From an uncultured Spirochaetales bacterium (lineage in GTDB: Bacteria > Spirochaetota > Spirochaetia > Sphaerochaetales > Sphaerochaetaceae), in contig CALXYO010000003.1 of the NCBI GenBank assembly GCA_944393005.1, positions 1 to 64,000 on the forward strand: a stretch of DNA of 64,000 bases, in the 5' to 3' direction. The notes beneath the pieces were generated by a model that did no database searches, was not told the origin of the DNA, and saw only the letters and a list, made by a program, of their open reading frames with translations. Below, piece after piece: positions 51,992 through 60,401 of the stretch (its first letter is position 1; the number at the start of each line of letters is the position of its first letter). Position numbers and translations under genes: made by a program.

Positions 51992-52774
51992 TTGTCTAGA
52001 AGCATAATAAAAAAGAGTCTTCGTCTTGGATTTGAAATTTTCTCTGGGCTAAGTGTGTTCATAGGTTTACTTGGATATACAGTTAGAGATATTAATACAA
52101 GCTTCTCATTTTTAACCTGCTTCCTATTGCTAGCTGGTGCATATTTATTCACTGCTGCAGTGACATATTTCATTTACAAAGCCATAATTTGCAGACCTTA
52201 CAGAACCAAAATAAAAGGTAACAAAGTTGTTATTAAGACTGGAGATATATTTGAACAGGATGGTTGGAAAGTCATCCCCTTCAATGAACACTTTGACACA
52301 ATTGTTGATGACAAAATTATAGCTCACTCGTCACTGAATGGTGTTTTCTTAGATGAGCATTGTAACAGAGAAGATGTAGAAAGTACAATTCAAGAATTTA
52401 ATGATCATAAAGGAGCAAGAACATATCCATTAGGGACAATAATTCCCTACAGGGATTACATGCTTCTTGCATTTACCCATTTTGATGAAAACAACAATGC
52501 TTATATTGATGTTACTGAGCATGAATGCTGTCTACTGCGAATGTGGTCTTCCATAAGGAAATCATACGCAGGAAAGCCTGTAGTTTTACCGCTTATTGGG
52601 TCAGGAATTACTGACATTTATGGCGTAGGTGAAAAGGATGATACCGACTTGCTAAAATGTATTCTGTGTTCACTTAAGAATAGTAAATTTCAGACTCCAT
52701 CATCAATTACGATTGTTTTAACACCTGATGCAATGGAGAGCATCGACATGAACGAAATCAGATCGCAGTATTAA
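51992..52774 (+). CDS. thsA: Thoeris type II ThsA-like effector: two membrane helices plus Macro domain
   Basis: A 260-residue protein. Two membrane helices at about 12-31 (LGFEIFSGLSVFIGLLGYTV) and 37-61 are followed by a Macro-type domain with DIFEQDGWKVIPFN, DTIVDDKIIAHSSLNGVFL and VVLPLIGSGITDIYG. This TM2-Macro layout matches the ThsA effector of type II Thoeris, in which the Macro domain binds a TIR-made ADP-ribose derivative and the membrane part kills. The start is TTG with GGAGG 8 bases before it, placed inside the end of brxL, and no other in-frame ATG is near. Domain matches are read from motifs, not from a search. Confidence 0.8.
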   Translation: MSRSIIKKSLRLGFEIFSGLSVFIGLLGYTVRDINTSFSFLTCFLLLAGAYLFTAAVTYFIYKAIICRPYRTKIKGNKVVIKTGDIFEQDGWKVIPFNEHFDTIVDDKIIAHSSLNGVFLDEHCNREDVESTIQEFNDHKGARTYPLGTIIPYRDYMLLAFTHFDENNNAYIDVTEHECCLLRMWSSIRKSYAGKPVVLPLIGSGITDIYGVGEKDDTDLLKCILCSLKNSKFQTPSSITIVLTPDAMESIDMNEIRSQY

Positions 52775-52786
52775 AAGGAGAGATTT

Positions 52787-53314
52787 ATGGCACAACGACA
52801 ATACACATATATAGCTGGCGATTGGGATCATGATAAGAATGCTGTAGATATTCTTGAATATTGGAGGAAACAATCTAAGCTCAAGTATCTTAACGCTCAC
52901 GACACGAAAACCGCCTACGACGACAGCTTGAATTGTTCAATTAAGAAATCACTTAAGGCAAGAATCGATATTTCTAAGCGATTTGTTCTTATAGTAGGGG
53001 ATCATACTGATTCGGTAACTGCAGGGGGATGTCAGTTGTGTCCATCATATAATTCGTATTGGAAATATTGTGCTAGGGGATACTCTGTAGATTATGATAG
53101 TTTTATAAAGTACGAGTGTAAAAAAGCTGATGAGGCATATGCGGAGGGAGTAATGTCAATCATTGTGCTCTACAATAGTACAAGCGTGAATAAATACTTA
53201 TGCCCAGAAGCTCTTAGGTATCTTGGATACCACATTCCCATGATATACAAAGGATATGATGGGAAATTGTACTGGGATTACAATGCAATTTCTAAAGTCT
53301 TTTCACAGACTTGA
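52787..53314 (+). CDS. thsB: Thoeris ThsB-like TIR-domain protein
   Basis: A 175-residue single TIR-like domain of the ThsB (MTH538-type) class. Strand one is YTYIAGDWDHDKNAVDIL, then a conserved IKKSLKARIDISKRFVLIVGDHT segment. Glu110 in SFIKYECKKADEA lies where TIR NADases carry the catalytic Glu. ThsB proteins sense phage and make the signal for ThsA. AGGAG lies before the ATG. It is 12 bases downstream of thsA and convergent with the TraX gene (12-base overlap). Confidence 0.8.
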   Translation: MAQRQYTYIAGDWDHDKNAVDILEYWRKQSKLKYLNAHDTKTAYDDSLNCSIKKSLKARIDISKRFVLIVGDHTDSVTAGGCQLCPSYNSYWKYCARGYSVDYDSFIKYECKKADEAYAEGVMSIIVLYNSTSVNKYLCPEALRYLGYHIPMIYKGYDGKLYWDYNAISKVFSQT

Positions 53315-53998
53315 AATTATGTCAATCAGGAAAAGATGAACAGGATAGTAAGCATAGAAAACTAATCCTGGAATTCTGCCTTTTCCTTGTTCTTCCGTTT
53401 TGATTGACAGTGCATATATAACTGCAGATGCCAGGAATATTGATATCGTTCCTACAATATACTCCACTTGAGTTTCGCTGTAGAGGATAGTTCTGAGAAT
53501 GAAATATGAAGCGGGTACAAGGATAAGTGAGAATTGTTCTTTCTGCTTTTTCTGGAGTACGTAGAAGATGATTGCGAACACTGGAGCGATGATACTCCAG
53601 TCACAGATCAGTGATATCGGAAAAAACAGAGCTAAAGCGGTAAGTGTTATCAGAAGTCCTTTTCTATCAAGCAGATAGATTATAGTTAAGCTTGCTAACA
53701 AAGTGAAAAGGACGTTCAATTGCAATCCGAACAACAAATAGAAAGGAATTTTAGATATCACAGCCCAGAGAAGCAGTCTTTCAGCATACTTCAGAACGGA
53801 TCTGGTGAATCTCAGTCCCTGGGTAATGAAGAAGCACATAATTACAATCGTGAAGTTGCCGAAGAACTGACAGATGTTGTACAGATCACTTCCTTCATTC
53901 AGAAAAACCGTTGAAGCATGATCTGCTGTCATGGCAATGATTGCAATAATCTTCAGGAAGTCTCTTGCTGTGTTGTACTGTGGTTTATCAGCACTCAT
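53303..53998 (-). CDS. TraX-family membrane protein
   Basis: A 231-residue integral membrane protein with about seven helices. It starts with ARDFLKIIAIIAMTADHAST and has LLLWAVISKIPFYLLFG and FYAYYPVHLFLID, the family features of TraX, first known as an F-pilin acetylase. Relatives occur in chromosomes without a pilus, and the substrate is unknown. It overlaps the M48 gene by 4 bases, so they are co-translated, and its end overlaps thsB. Confidence 0.82.
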   Translation of the reverse strand: MSADKPQYNTARDFLKIIAIIAMTADHASTVFLNEGSDLYNICQFFGNFTIVIMCFFITQGLRFTRSVLKYAERLLLWAVISKIPFYLLFGLQLNVLFTLLASLTIIYLLDRKGLLITLTALALFFPISLICDWSIIAPVFAIIFYVLQKKQKEQFSLILVPASYFILRTILYSETQVEYIVGTISIFLASAVIYALSIKTEEQGKGRIPGLVFYAYYPVHLFLIDIISSL

Positions 53999-55272
53999 AC
54001 GTAGTAATCACCATATACGGCGACGCAGCTGTCCCAGTAGTCTTCGCCGAAGTATCTGATAATCCTTTCCTTGATATATCTGCATCTGCTTCTTGTTCCT
54101 GGATGGACATCCAAGAATCCGGATATGAGAGCTCTAAGAGAGAATCCTTCTGTGTACTTCGAGAGAAAGAGATAATTACCGAATCCGTAGCCTAAATCCA
54201 CACCGAACATATCAGCACTGCGTTCTGCCCATTTGCCATCAATCCAGTAGAAGATCAGATTGATGAGGTTGAAGATTGTCCCGGTAATTGCACCGAAGAT
54301 TGAGAGCAGAAGCCCGTATAGTCCGGCTGCTATCCCTAGGAAAGGAATATGAGAAAGGATCCTCGCTATGAATGTAACAATCATCAGGGGAAATGTAACT
54401 GTATTGATGGCCACATTGCAGATCAGTGAAGCATCTGTGTCATAGTGATAGTAATGGCCAAGCTCATGAGCTATCACTCCCCGTGCTACTTCTATTCCTT
54501 CATCAAATATATCAAGTGCAATTACGATGTTTCGTCCGGATGAGTATGCATTCTGGCTGAATGTATCAGTAGCATAAAACCGTGGACGGGGAAGGAAGAT
54601 CTTTCTGATAGGATTGACTCTCCTCAAGACATCGTTGATTCCAAGTTCTTCCATATCATCCCTGTCGAGCCTCTGTCCTTCTCTTACAGATGATCCATAG
54701 AAGATGACAGTGGCAAGATAACATGCTATCAGAACGATGATAACGGCATATGCTTTCATTGCCATATCAAGTCCCAACGGATACAGCCAGCAGAACATAG
54801 GACTGTATATGAAGAAAGAAGCATATTCACTCCAGATCGGCAGTGTTGTGATGTTAAGCGCATAGAAAAGTATCAGGTAGATCCAGTAAGAAGCGAGTGA
54901 AAGCATGACAATTGATTTGATTCTGAGAAAAGCAAGAATCTTTCCTCTGAAGATGAGCTTCCACACACTGACTACCAGAACAAGCAACTCTATGCTCCTT
55001 GCGATTGGCTGAAGTTCAAATCCTTCCATGAAACTTGAAACGACAAGGGAGAATATTTCCTTATTGAAGATGAGGCCGACGATAAGCCTGAAACACAGAT
55101 ATGATTCAGTGTGAAGGCTCGGCCAGGCCGTGAAGATGAGGATGACCAGCAAAATCAGGAAGCACAGATTTTTTATCTTCGATAGCAGACCAATCAGGCT
55201 AAAGCGCTTCTCCGGCATTCCTTCATGTTCATCTTCATTTCCAATCTTGTTGTTGTAAGAGTTGTAGCTCAT
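53995..55272 (-). CDS. M48-family membrane metalloprotease
   Basis: A 425-residue protein with six or more membrane helices. The zinc motif HELGH is at 269-273 (VIAHELGHYYH), with the third ligand in WAERSADMFGV (Glu350). Membrane helices lie mainly before residue 195 and after the catalytic helix. GGAGAG precedes the ATG. Relatives (HtpX/Oma1-like) degrade or process membrane proteins. With TraX it forms a two-gene unit in a defence island, so a linked role is possible but unproven. Confidence 0.85.
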   Translation of the reverse strand: MSYNSYNNKIGNEDEHEGMPEKRFSLIGLLSKIKNLCFLILLVILIFTAWPSLHTESYLCFRLIVGLIFNKEIFSLVVSSFMEGFELQPIARSIELLVLVVSVWKLIFRGKILAFLRIKSIVMLSLASYWIYLILFYALNITTLPIWSEYASFFIYSPMFCWLYPLGLDMAMKAYAVIIVLIACYLATVIFYGSSVREGQRLDRDDMEELGINDVLRRVNPIRKIFLPRPRFYATDTFSQNAYSSGRNIVIALDIFDEGIEVARGVIAHELGHYYHYDTDASLICNVAINTVTFPLMIVTFIARILSHIPFLGIAAGLYGLLLSIFGAITGTIFNLINLIFYWIDGKWAERSADMFGVDLGYGFGNYLFLSKYTEGFSLRALISGFLDVHPGTRSRCRYIKERIIRYFGEDYWDSCVAVYGDYYV

Positions 55273-55330
55273 CGGTTCTCTCCATGGTAAAAAGATGGAT
55301 TCAGACGATTATTATCCTTAATAATATTAT

Positions 55331-55423
55331 CGTACAAAATTATTAAAATTAAAAAACTTTATAAGTATAAAATATTTAAATTCTTATTATATATTAAATT
55401 CAATAGAATGAATTATTTGTACG
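55331..55423. repeat. AT-rich region with inverted repeat, candidate partition/operator site
   Basis: CGTACAAA (55331-55338) and TTTGTACG (55416-55423) form a perfect 8-bp inverted repeat 77 bases apart in DNA with almost no G or C, ahead of parA. Partition loci often carry such repeats as centromere or operator. It also serves the divergent M48 gene as upstream region. Confidence 0.45.
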
Positions 55424-55450
55424 TCTAAATTTATTTATATGATTATAATC

Positions 55451-55479
55451 TTGACTGATAAATCATCATGACACATTAT
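55451..55479 (+). promoter_or_regulatory. Promoter of parA
   Basis: TTGACT (55451-55456), 17-base spacer, CATTAT (55474-55479), 21 bases upstream of parA, which has an AAAGGAGG ribosome-binding site. Confidence 0.5.
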
Positions 55480-55499
55480 AAATACAAAGGAGGATTTCT

Positions 55500-56264
55500 A
55501 TGATTACAATTGCTCTGATAAATCAGAAAGGTGGAGTCGGCAAGACTACAAGTGCGGTTGAGATAGCATCCCGGTTTGCAAAAGCAGGAAAGAAAACACT
55601 TTCCATCGATGCCGATCCTCAGGCCAACATGACTTACATCTATGGTATCAATCCCGACAAGGAAGGGCAGTATACTCTGAAGGATGTTTTTTCCAAGACT
55701 GTTTCTCTTCAGGATGCAGTAATCAAAACATCGGAAGGAGTAGACCTTGTTCCAAACAACATTCTCATGAGCAATGCGGACAGGATGTTCATAGGCGTTA
55801 ACTCGATGCAGCTTCTGAAGAACGCATTTAAAGATGTTTCATCGCTTTATGACATATGTATCATAGATTCCTCTCCGACTCTCGGCATCATCAACTGGAA
55901 TGTTCTTATCGCCGCTGATTATGTTATTGTTCCGGTCAACGCAAATGCTCTCTCCATTCATGGGCTTAGAGCCTTGTCGGAGACAATCAATGAAGTGAAA
56001 GAATCTGCAAACACTAAGCTGAAGATTCTTGGTCTTCTTGTTACCCGTTATAATCCACGAACCAGGCTCAGCAAGGAAGCGATTCCGGATCTTGAGATGA
56101 TCTCATCAAAATTCCTCAATACCAAGGTCTTTGAATCAAAGATCAGGCAGAGCGTTGCGATTGAAGATGCCCAGGCGAACAGGAACAGTACAGTCAAAGG
56201 AAAGAAGAGTCCGATTTCAAAAGATTATGATGCGCTCTTTGAAGAGATACTGAAGGAGATTTGA
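55500..56264 (+). CDS. parA: ParA-family partition ATPase
   Basis: A 254-residue ParA. The deviant Walker A is KGGVGKTT (LINQKGGVGKTTSAVEIASR) and DADPQANMT follows, then IIDSSPTLG and NRNSTVKGKKSPISKDY at the end. It binds DNA without a large N-terminal helix-turn-helix domain, the small plasmid/Soj-like type. It is followed in the same transcript by a short basic protein. In this setting it points to a plasmid or integrated-element origin. Confidence 0.92.
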   Translation: MITIALINQKGGVGKTTSAVEIASRFAKAGKKTLSIDADPQANMTYIYGINPDKEGQYTLKDVFSKTVSLQDAVIKTSEGVDLVPNNILMSNADRMFIGVNSMQLLKNAFKDVSSLYDICIIDSSPTLGIINWNVLIAADYVIVPVNANALSIHGLRALSETINEVKESANTKLKILGLLVTRYNPRTRLSKEAIPDLEMISSKFLNTKVFESKIRQSVAIEDAQANRNSTVKGKKSPISKDYDALFEEILKEI

Positions 56265-56266
56265 AT

Positions 56267-56638
56267 ATGAGCAGATTGATGGATGCATGGAATACAGAGA
56301 TAGAGGAGAAGAAAGAGCCAAAGGCTGCTGAACCTCAGAAGAAACCTTCAGTTATGGAAGTCCCGGCTGTGGAACCTGCCGTGAAAAAGAAGATGGGAAG
56401 ACCAAGTGCCACTCTTGACAGGACGAAGATAATAAAGAATGTCACGGTCAAGATGACAGCCAATGATTTCATATACTGTAATATGCTATCAAAGGAGATG
56501 AATGAGCAGGGCTTGTGCGGAGGTGATGTGTCCAGCCTCATCGCATATCTGATAAAGCAGAGCAGGGCACTGAACCCTGAATTATCAGATGCGGCAGAGG
56601 CGATTTACAGACTTCAGACGACTAGACGTAAGAAATGA
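56267..56638 (+). CDS. Small ParB-like partner protein
   Basis: A 123-residue protein. The N-terminal half is Lys/Glu/Pro-rich and probably disordered. The middle KKKMGRPSATLDRTKI followed by KNVTVKMTANDFIYCNMLS and a C-terminal helical stretch is the pattern of small ribbon-helix-helix-type partners of ParA. The start at 56267 (MSRLMDAWN) has AAGGAG at good spacing. It begins 2 bases after parA. It lacks the ParB nuclease-like domain. Confidence 0.75.
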   Translation: MSRLMDAWNTEIEEKKEPKAAEPQKKPSVMEVPAVEPAVKKKMGRPSATLDRTKIIKNVTVKMTANDFIYCNMLSKEMNEQGLCGGDVSSLIAYLIKQSRALNPELSDAAEAIYRLQTTRRKK

Positions 56639-56639
56639 T

Positions 56640-56760
56640 TTAAATTTACAGACTTTAAATGTATAAAATATCTAACTCATTTAAATGAAGAATAATAAGG
56701 ACTATGTACAGATAAAGTCTAAATAACTCATAGCTTATTTAAGTCTGAAGAACAATTGTA
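56640..56760. repeat. AT-rich repeat region downstream of parAB
   Basis: TTTAAAT-type words recur (56640, 56659, 56687, 56739), TAACTCAT occurs twice, CATTTAAATG is a perfect palindrome, and AGTCTGAAG occurs twice including one at 56790. This resembles iteron-like or centromere-like spacing, but periodicity is irregular. Confidence 0.35.
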
Positions 56761-56833
56761 GCAAATTGGCTGCTCCAGACAGTTTAATAGAGTCTGAAGT
56801 GTTTTTCTTACTCAGAGAAGGGAGAGTTGATAG

Positions 56834-56992
56834 ATGGATTTTTATGAAGCAATCAGGAAAAGAAGAACGGTTCGTGAGTTTCTGGATAAAGACGTGGATT
56901 TTGAAGCAATCAAGCGTATCCTGGAGACGGCACTCAGAAGGCTCCCTGAACGGGAGCTTTTTTCATATAATCTGACTTCCTTCATATCATAA
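56834..56992 (+). pseudogene. Nitroreductase N-terminal remnant
   Basis: The 52-codon frame starts MDFYEAIRKRRTVREFLDK, which is the typical start of the nitroreductase/FMN oxidoreductase family, and runs to ILETAL, where the family would continue into the substrate and FMN parts (about 170-200 residues in total). GGAG precedes the ATG. After residue 36 the sequence is a terminator hairpin, and the remaining residues are not nitroreductase. A deletion or insertion joined the front of the gene to the terminator of something else. Confidence 0.65.
56941..56963 (+). terminator. Terminator at the nitroreductase breakpoint
   Basis: GCTCCC pairs with GGGAGC around TGAAC, followed by TTTTTT. It lies inside the remnant frame, immediately after the end of recognisable nitroreductase sequence. 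Confidence 0.8.
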
Positions 56993-57039
56993 TACAACTT
57001 GAACGCTCCAGAAATTTCACATGTATCATTGGAATTCAA

Positions 57040-57069
57040 TTGAGAAAAATCTCTGAAGAGTGCTATAAT
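57040..57069 (+). promoter_or_regulatory. Promoter of pyrG
   Basis: TTGAGA (57040-57045), 18-base spacer, TATAAT (57064-57069) with TG one base upstream as an extended -10. It predicts a leader of about 60 bases. Confidence 0.7.
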
Positions 57070-57087
57070 CCATATGAATAAGACAAG

Positions 57088-57120
57088 GACGTCTATCTCA
57101 CGGGGGATGGGCGTCTTTTT
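57088..57120 (+). terminator. Leader terminator (attenuator candidate) upstream of pyrG
   Basis: A 12-bp stem (57088-57099 with 57104-57115, allowing G-T pairs) around ACGG, followed by TTTTT. It lies between the promoter at 57040 and the ribosome-binding site GGAGG at 57125, so it can stop transcription before pyrG. Confidence 0.65.
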
Positions 57121-57134
57121 AATTGGAGGCATGT

Positions 57135-58730
57135 ATGGACCGTAAGTACATTTTCGTCACGGGAGGAGTTGTATCAGGACTGGGCAAAGGCGTGAGCGCG
57201 GCAAGTCTCGGTTTATTGCTGAAACAGAGAGGATTGAAAGTGGCGGCGCAGAAGCTGGACCCTTATCTGAATGTGGATCCCGGAACCATGAGCCCGTATC
57301 AGCATGGGGAAGTCTTTGTGACGGAAGACGGGGCTGAAACTGATCTTGATCTCGGCCATTACGAGCGCTTCATCGATGAGAATCTGAACAGAAAGTCTAA
57401 CCTGACAAGCGGAAAAGTATTCTGGAACATACTGACAAGGGAGAGAAGAGGGGAATATCTCGGCCGCACCGTCCAGATAATCCCTCACGTGACCGATGAG
57501 ATAAAAGAGTCAATATATTCTCTTGGCGAGCTTACAGGTGCCGATGTCGTGATCACCGAGATCGGAGGCACCATCGGCGATATCGAAAGCCAGCCTTTCC
57601 TGGAGGCGGCAAGACAGCTGCGCATTGAAAAGGGAAGCGCCAACTGCATGTTCATCCATGTCGTTCTTGTTCCGTACCTTGAGTGCAGCGGAGAGTACAA
57701 GACCAAGCCCGGCCAGCATTCCGTGCGGGAGCTTCAGGGTATGGGAATAATGCCTGACTGCATTATCGCACGTTCGGACAAGAGTCTTGATGATGATATC
57801 ATCTCAAAGCTTGCCATGTTCTGCAATGTTGAAAGGCGAGCAGTCATTGCCAATGAGAATGTTTCCCCGATATACGCACTTCCTTTACTGCTGCATGATC
57901 GTGGATTTGACGATTATGTGGTCTCCAGGCTTTCACTTGAATGTTCAGATTGTGATCTTGCTGAATGGAGGGCAGCCGTAGGGCGTATGACACAGCCGAA
58001 GAAGCGCACTGTGAGAATTGCAATATGCGGTAAATATGTGAAGCTGAGAGATGCGTATCTTTCAATAAATGAGGCCCTTTACCATGCCGCAAGCTGGAAT
58101 GATGCCTCTCTTGAGCTTTCATTCATCGATACTGAGGAAGTGGAGAAGTCAGGTGCAGAACATTTCCTTAAGGATGCCGACGGAATACTTGTTCCCGGGG
58201 GATTCGGTTCAAGGGGCATTGAAGGCATGATTCTGTGCGCACGCTATGCCCGTGAGAACAACATCCCTTATTTCGGCATATGTCTAGGCATGCAGGTCGC
58301 GGTGATTGAGGCGGCACGTTCTCTTGCAGGACTGAGCCATGCCAATTCAAGGGAATTTGATCCTGATGGAAGTGAATGCGTGATCGATCTTATGGATGAA
58401 CAGCGCAACATAAGCGCGAAAGGCGGCAGCATGCGGCTCGGTTCATATCCGTGTGCGGTGAAGAAGGGGACGCTGCTACATGAAATATACGGACGGGAGC
58501 TGGTACAGGAACGTCACAGACACCGTTATGAAGTGTCTCCCGCATTCAGGGACAGAATTGCGGAAAGCGGGATCACATTCAGCGGCACAAGTCCTGACGG
58601 CAAGCTTGTTGAAGCGATGGAAAATCCTGCCTGCCGTTTTTTCGTCGCAGTGCAGTCACACCCGGAGTTCAAGAGCCGGCCGAACAGGGTTCATCCCTTG
58701 TTTGATGCATTCATGAAAGCCTGCATCTGA
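57135..58730 (+). CDS. pyrG: CTP synthase
   Basis: A 531-residue CTP synthase that aminates UTP to CTP using glutamine. The N-terminal synthetase domain has KYIFVTGGVVSGLGKGVSAA, DPYLNVDPGTMSPYQHGEV and EIGGTIGDIES. The C-terminal amidotransferase has GGFGSRGIEG, the nucleophile Cys in FGICLGMQ and the end HPEFKSRPNR. The ATG at 57135 has GGAGG 5 bases before it, better than the TTG at 57123. Promoter and leader terminator lie upstream. Confidence 0.96.
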   Translation: MDRKYIFVTGGVVSGLGKGVSAASLGLLLKQRGLKVAAQKLDPYLNVDPGTMSPYQHGEVFVTEDGAETDLDLGHYERFIDENLNRKSNLTSGKVFWNILTRERRGEYLGRTVQIIPHVTDEIKESIYSLGELTGADVVITEIGGTIGDIESQPFLEAARQLRIEKGSANCMFIHVVLVPYLECSGEYKTKPGQHSVRELQGMGIMPDCIIARSDKSLDDDIISKLAMFCNVERRAVIANENVSPIYALPLLLHDRGFDDYVVSRLSLECSDCDLAEWRAAVGRMTQPKKRTVRIAICGKYVKLRDAYLSINEALYHAASWNDASLELSFIDTEEVEKSGAEHFLKDADGILVPGGFGSRGIEGMILCARYARENNIPYFGICLGMQVAVIEAARSLAGLSHANSREFDPDGSECVIDLMDEQRNISAKGGSMRLGSYPCAVKKGTLLHEIYGRELVQERHRHRYEVSPAFRDRIAESGITFSGTSPDGKLVEAMENPACRFFVAVQSHPEFKSRPNRVHPLFDAFMKACI

Positions 58731-58750
58731 CTCTGTTTTTCCATATTGTG

Positions 58751-58799
58751 CCGTATGTGCACACACATAGATGAGACTGTGTGTATACATACGGTATTT
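58751..58799. terminator. Long bidirectional terminator between pyrG and asnB
   Basis: A 17-bp stem with two non-standard pairs (58751-58767 with 58778-58794) is followed by ATTTTT on the plus strand and by AT-rich sequence on the other. The two genes are convergent. Confidence 0.8.
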
Positions 58800-58804
58800 T
58801 TCTC

Positions 58805-60391
58805 TCAGCATCCGCTCTGTCCGTAGTTTGAAAGGACACGGGCGGATGGATCTTTTACGTCACAGCCGGGCCAGCTGGTGTTAGGCATCCAGAAGCCGGG
58901 TATCATTTCATGCTGGCCGGGATAGAAACTTTCGAATATTTCCCTGTAAAGCAGAGACTCCGGCGTGAAAGGGCGTCCTTTCTCAGGGTATTTCTCATAC
59001 TCCTTTTCAAGATCCCTGCCTTTGTATATCTGGTCTGCGTATTCCTTGATATCGTCCACCATACTGTGTCCCACTGCATCGCTGAAGGCTGCTTTCTGCC
59101 TCCAGAGGATGTCATCAGGAAGCCAGCCTCCTTTTTCGAATGCCTTTCTCAGAAGGTACTTGCCATGCCCGTAATGGTTCATCTTCATCCCGGGATCGAC
59201 TGACAGCACGTATGAGACAAAATCAAGATCGCCGAAAGGCACGCGGGCTTCAAGACTGTTGTCGGCAATGCATCTGTCTGCCCTGAGCACATCATATGCA
59301 TACAGCTCATGCACACGTTTCTGGCTTTCTTTCTCAAAAGCTTCTGCATCAGGTGCGTAATCGGTGTATTTGTAGCCGAAAAGCTCGTCAGACACTTCTC
59401 CGGTGAGAAGCACCTTCACATCAGTGTGCTCATGGATATGCCGGCACAGGATGTACATCCCGATACTTGCCCGGATGGTGGTTATGTCATATGTGGCAAG
59501 CGTGTTTATGACTTCAGGCAGGATGGTGATCACGTCATCCCTCGTCATCGTGACGTTTATGTGATCACTGCCAAGATATTCTGCTGTGCGCTGTGCATAT
59601 TTCGAGTCTATCGGATCCTTGTCCATTCCTATTGAGAATGTGCGGATTTTCTTTCCAAGCAGTCTGGATGCGATTGCACATACAAGGGAACTGTCCAGAC
59701 CTCCTGAGAGCAGAAAAGCAACAGGCGTATCGGAATCAAGACGTTTTTCCACAGCTTTTATCAGTTTCTCCTTTATATTGCGGGTTATTTCGTCAATGCT
59801 GCCGTATGTATACGATTTGACTGTGGAGATATCGCGGTAGCAGATGAAGGAACCGTTCTTGTAGTAATGTCCGGGAGGAAAAGGTCTTACGGCAGAGCAC
59901 AGCGGGGTGAGCAGGCAGGCTTCGCTTGCGAATGCGATATTCCCGTCCCTGTCATAGCCGTAGAAAAGCGGACGGATTCCGACTGGATCCCTTGCGGCTA
60001 TGAAGCCTTCAGAGGGATCATATATTACAGATGCATACTCCGCATCAAGCATGGCGAACATCTTCTCACGGTATCTGTCAAACATGTAGAGCACCGTCTC
60101 ACAGTCGGAATCAGAGTGGAAAGCATATCCTTCAGCCTCAAGTTTCCTGCGCATGTCACGCCATCCGTAGATCTCACCGTTGGTGATGGCGTACATTCCA
60201 TTGTATTCAAAAGGCTGCATGCCTCTTCCATCTATGCCCATTATGGAAAGTCTCTGGAAGGCAAGGAAAAGGTTCTCCTCCGGCATTATGATCCTTTCTG
60301 CATCCGGTCCTCTTCTTCTTGTTCTTTCAAGAATGTCTTTGAGCTGGGCAGGAGTCAGAGCTCTTCCCCTGTAAGCAAAAACTGTACACAT
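58805..60391 (-). CDS. asnB: Asparagine synthetase, glutamine-hydrolysing
   Basis: A 528-residue AsnB-type enzyme. After Met removal Cys2 is the glutaminase nucleophile (MCTVFAYRGR), followed by RRRGPDAE, NGEIYGWRDMR and GIRPLFYGY. The synthetase domain has the PP-loop FLLSGGLDSSLV and the C-terminal HMNHYGHGKYLLRKAFE-like region. AGGAG precedes the ATG at 60391; the longer frame upstream has no family sequence. It is last in the glutamate-synthase operon and 10 bases after gltB3. Confidence 0.92.
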   Translation of the reverse strand: MCTVFAYRGRALTPAQLKDILERTRRRGPDAERIIMPEENLFLAFQRLSIMGIDGRGMQPFEYNGMYAITNGEIYGWRDMRRKLEAEGYAFHSDSDCETVLYMFDRYREKMFAMLDAEYASVIYDPSEGFIAARDPVGIRPLFYGYDRDGNIAFASEACLLTPLCSAVRPFPPGHYYKNGSFICYRDISTVKSYTYGSIDEITRNIKEKLIKAVEKRLDSDTPVAFLLSGGLDSSLVCAIASRLLGKKIRTFSIGMDKDPIDSKYAQRTAEYLGSDHINVTMTRDDVITILPEVINTLATYDITTIRASIGMYILCRHIHEHTDVKVLLTGEVSDELFGYKYTDYAPDAEAFEKESQKRVHELYAYDVLRADRCIADNSLEARVPFGDLDFVSYVLSVDPGMKMNHYGHGKYLLRKAFEKGGWLPDDILWRQKAAFSDAVGHSMVDDIKEYADQIYKGRDLEKEYEKYPEKGRPFTPESLLYREIFESFYPGQHEMIPGFWMPNTSWPGCDVKDPSARVLSNYGQSGC

Positions 60392-60401
60392 ATTCAACTC
60401 C

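Noticed and set aside
57064..57120. Bacillus-type reiterative G addition at pyrG
   Set aside because: The predicted transcript start has no GGG run.
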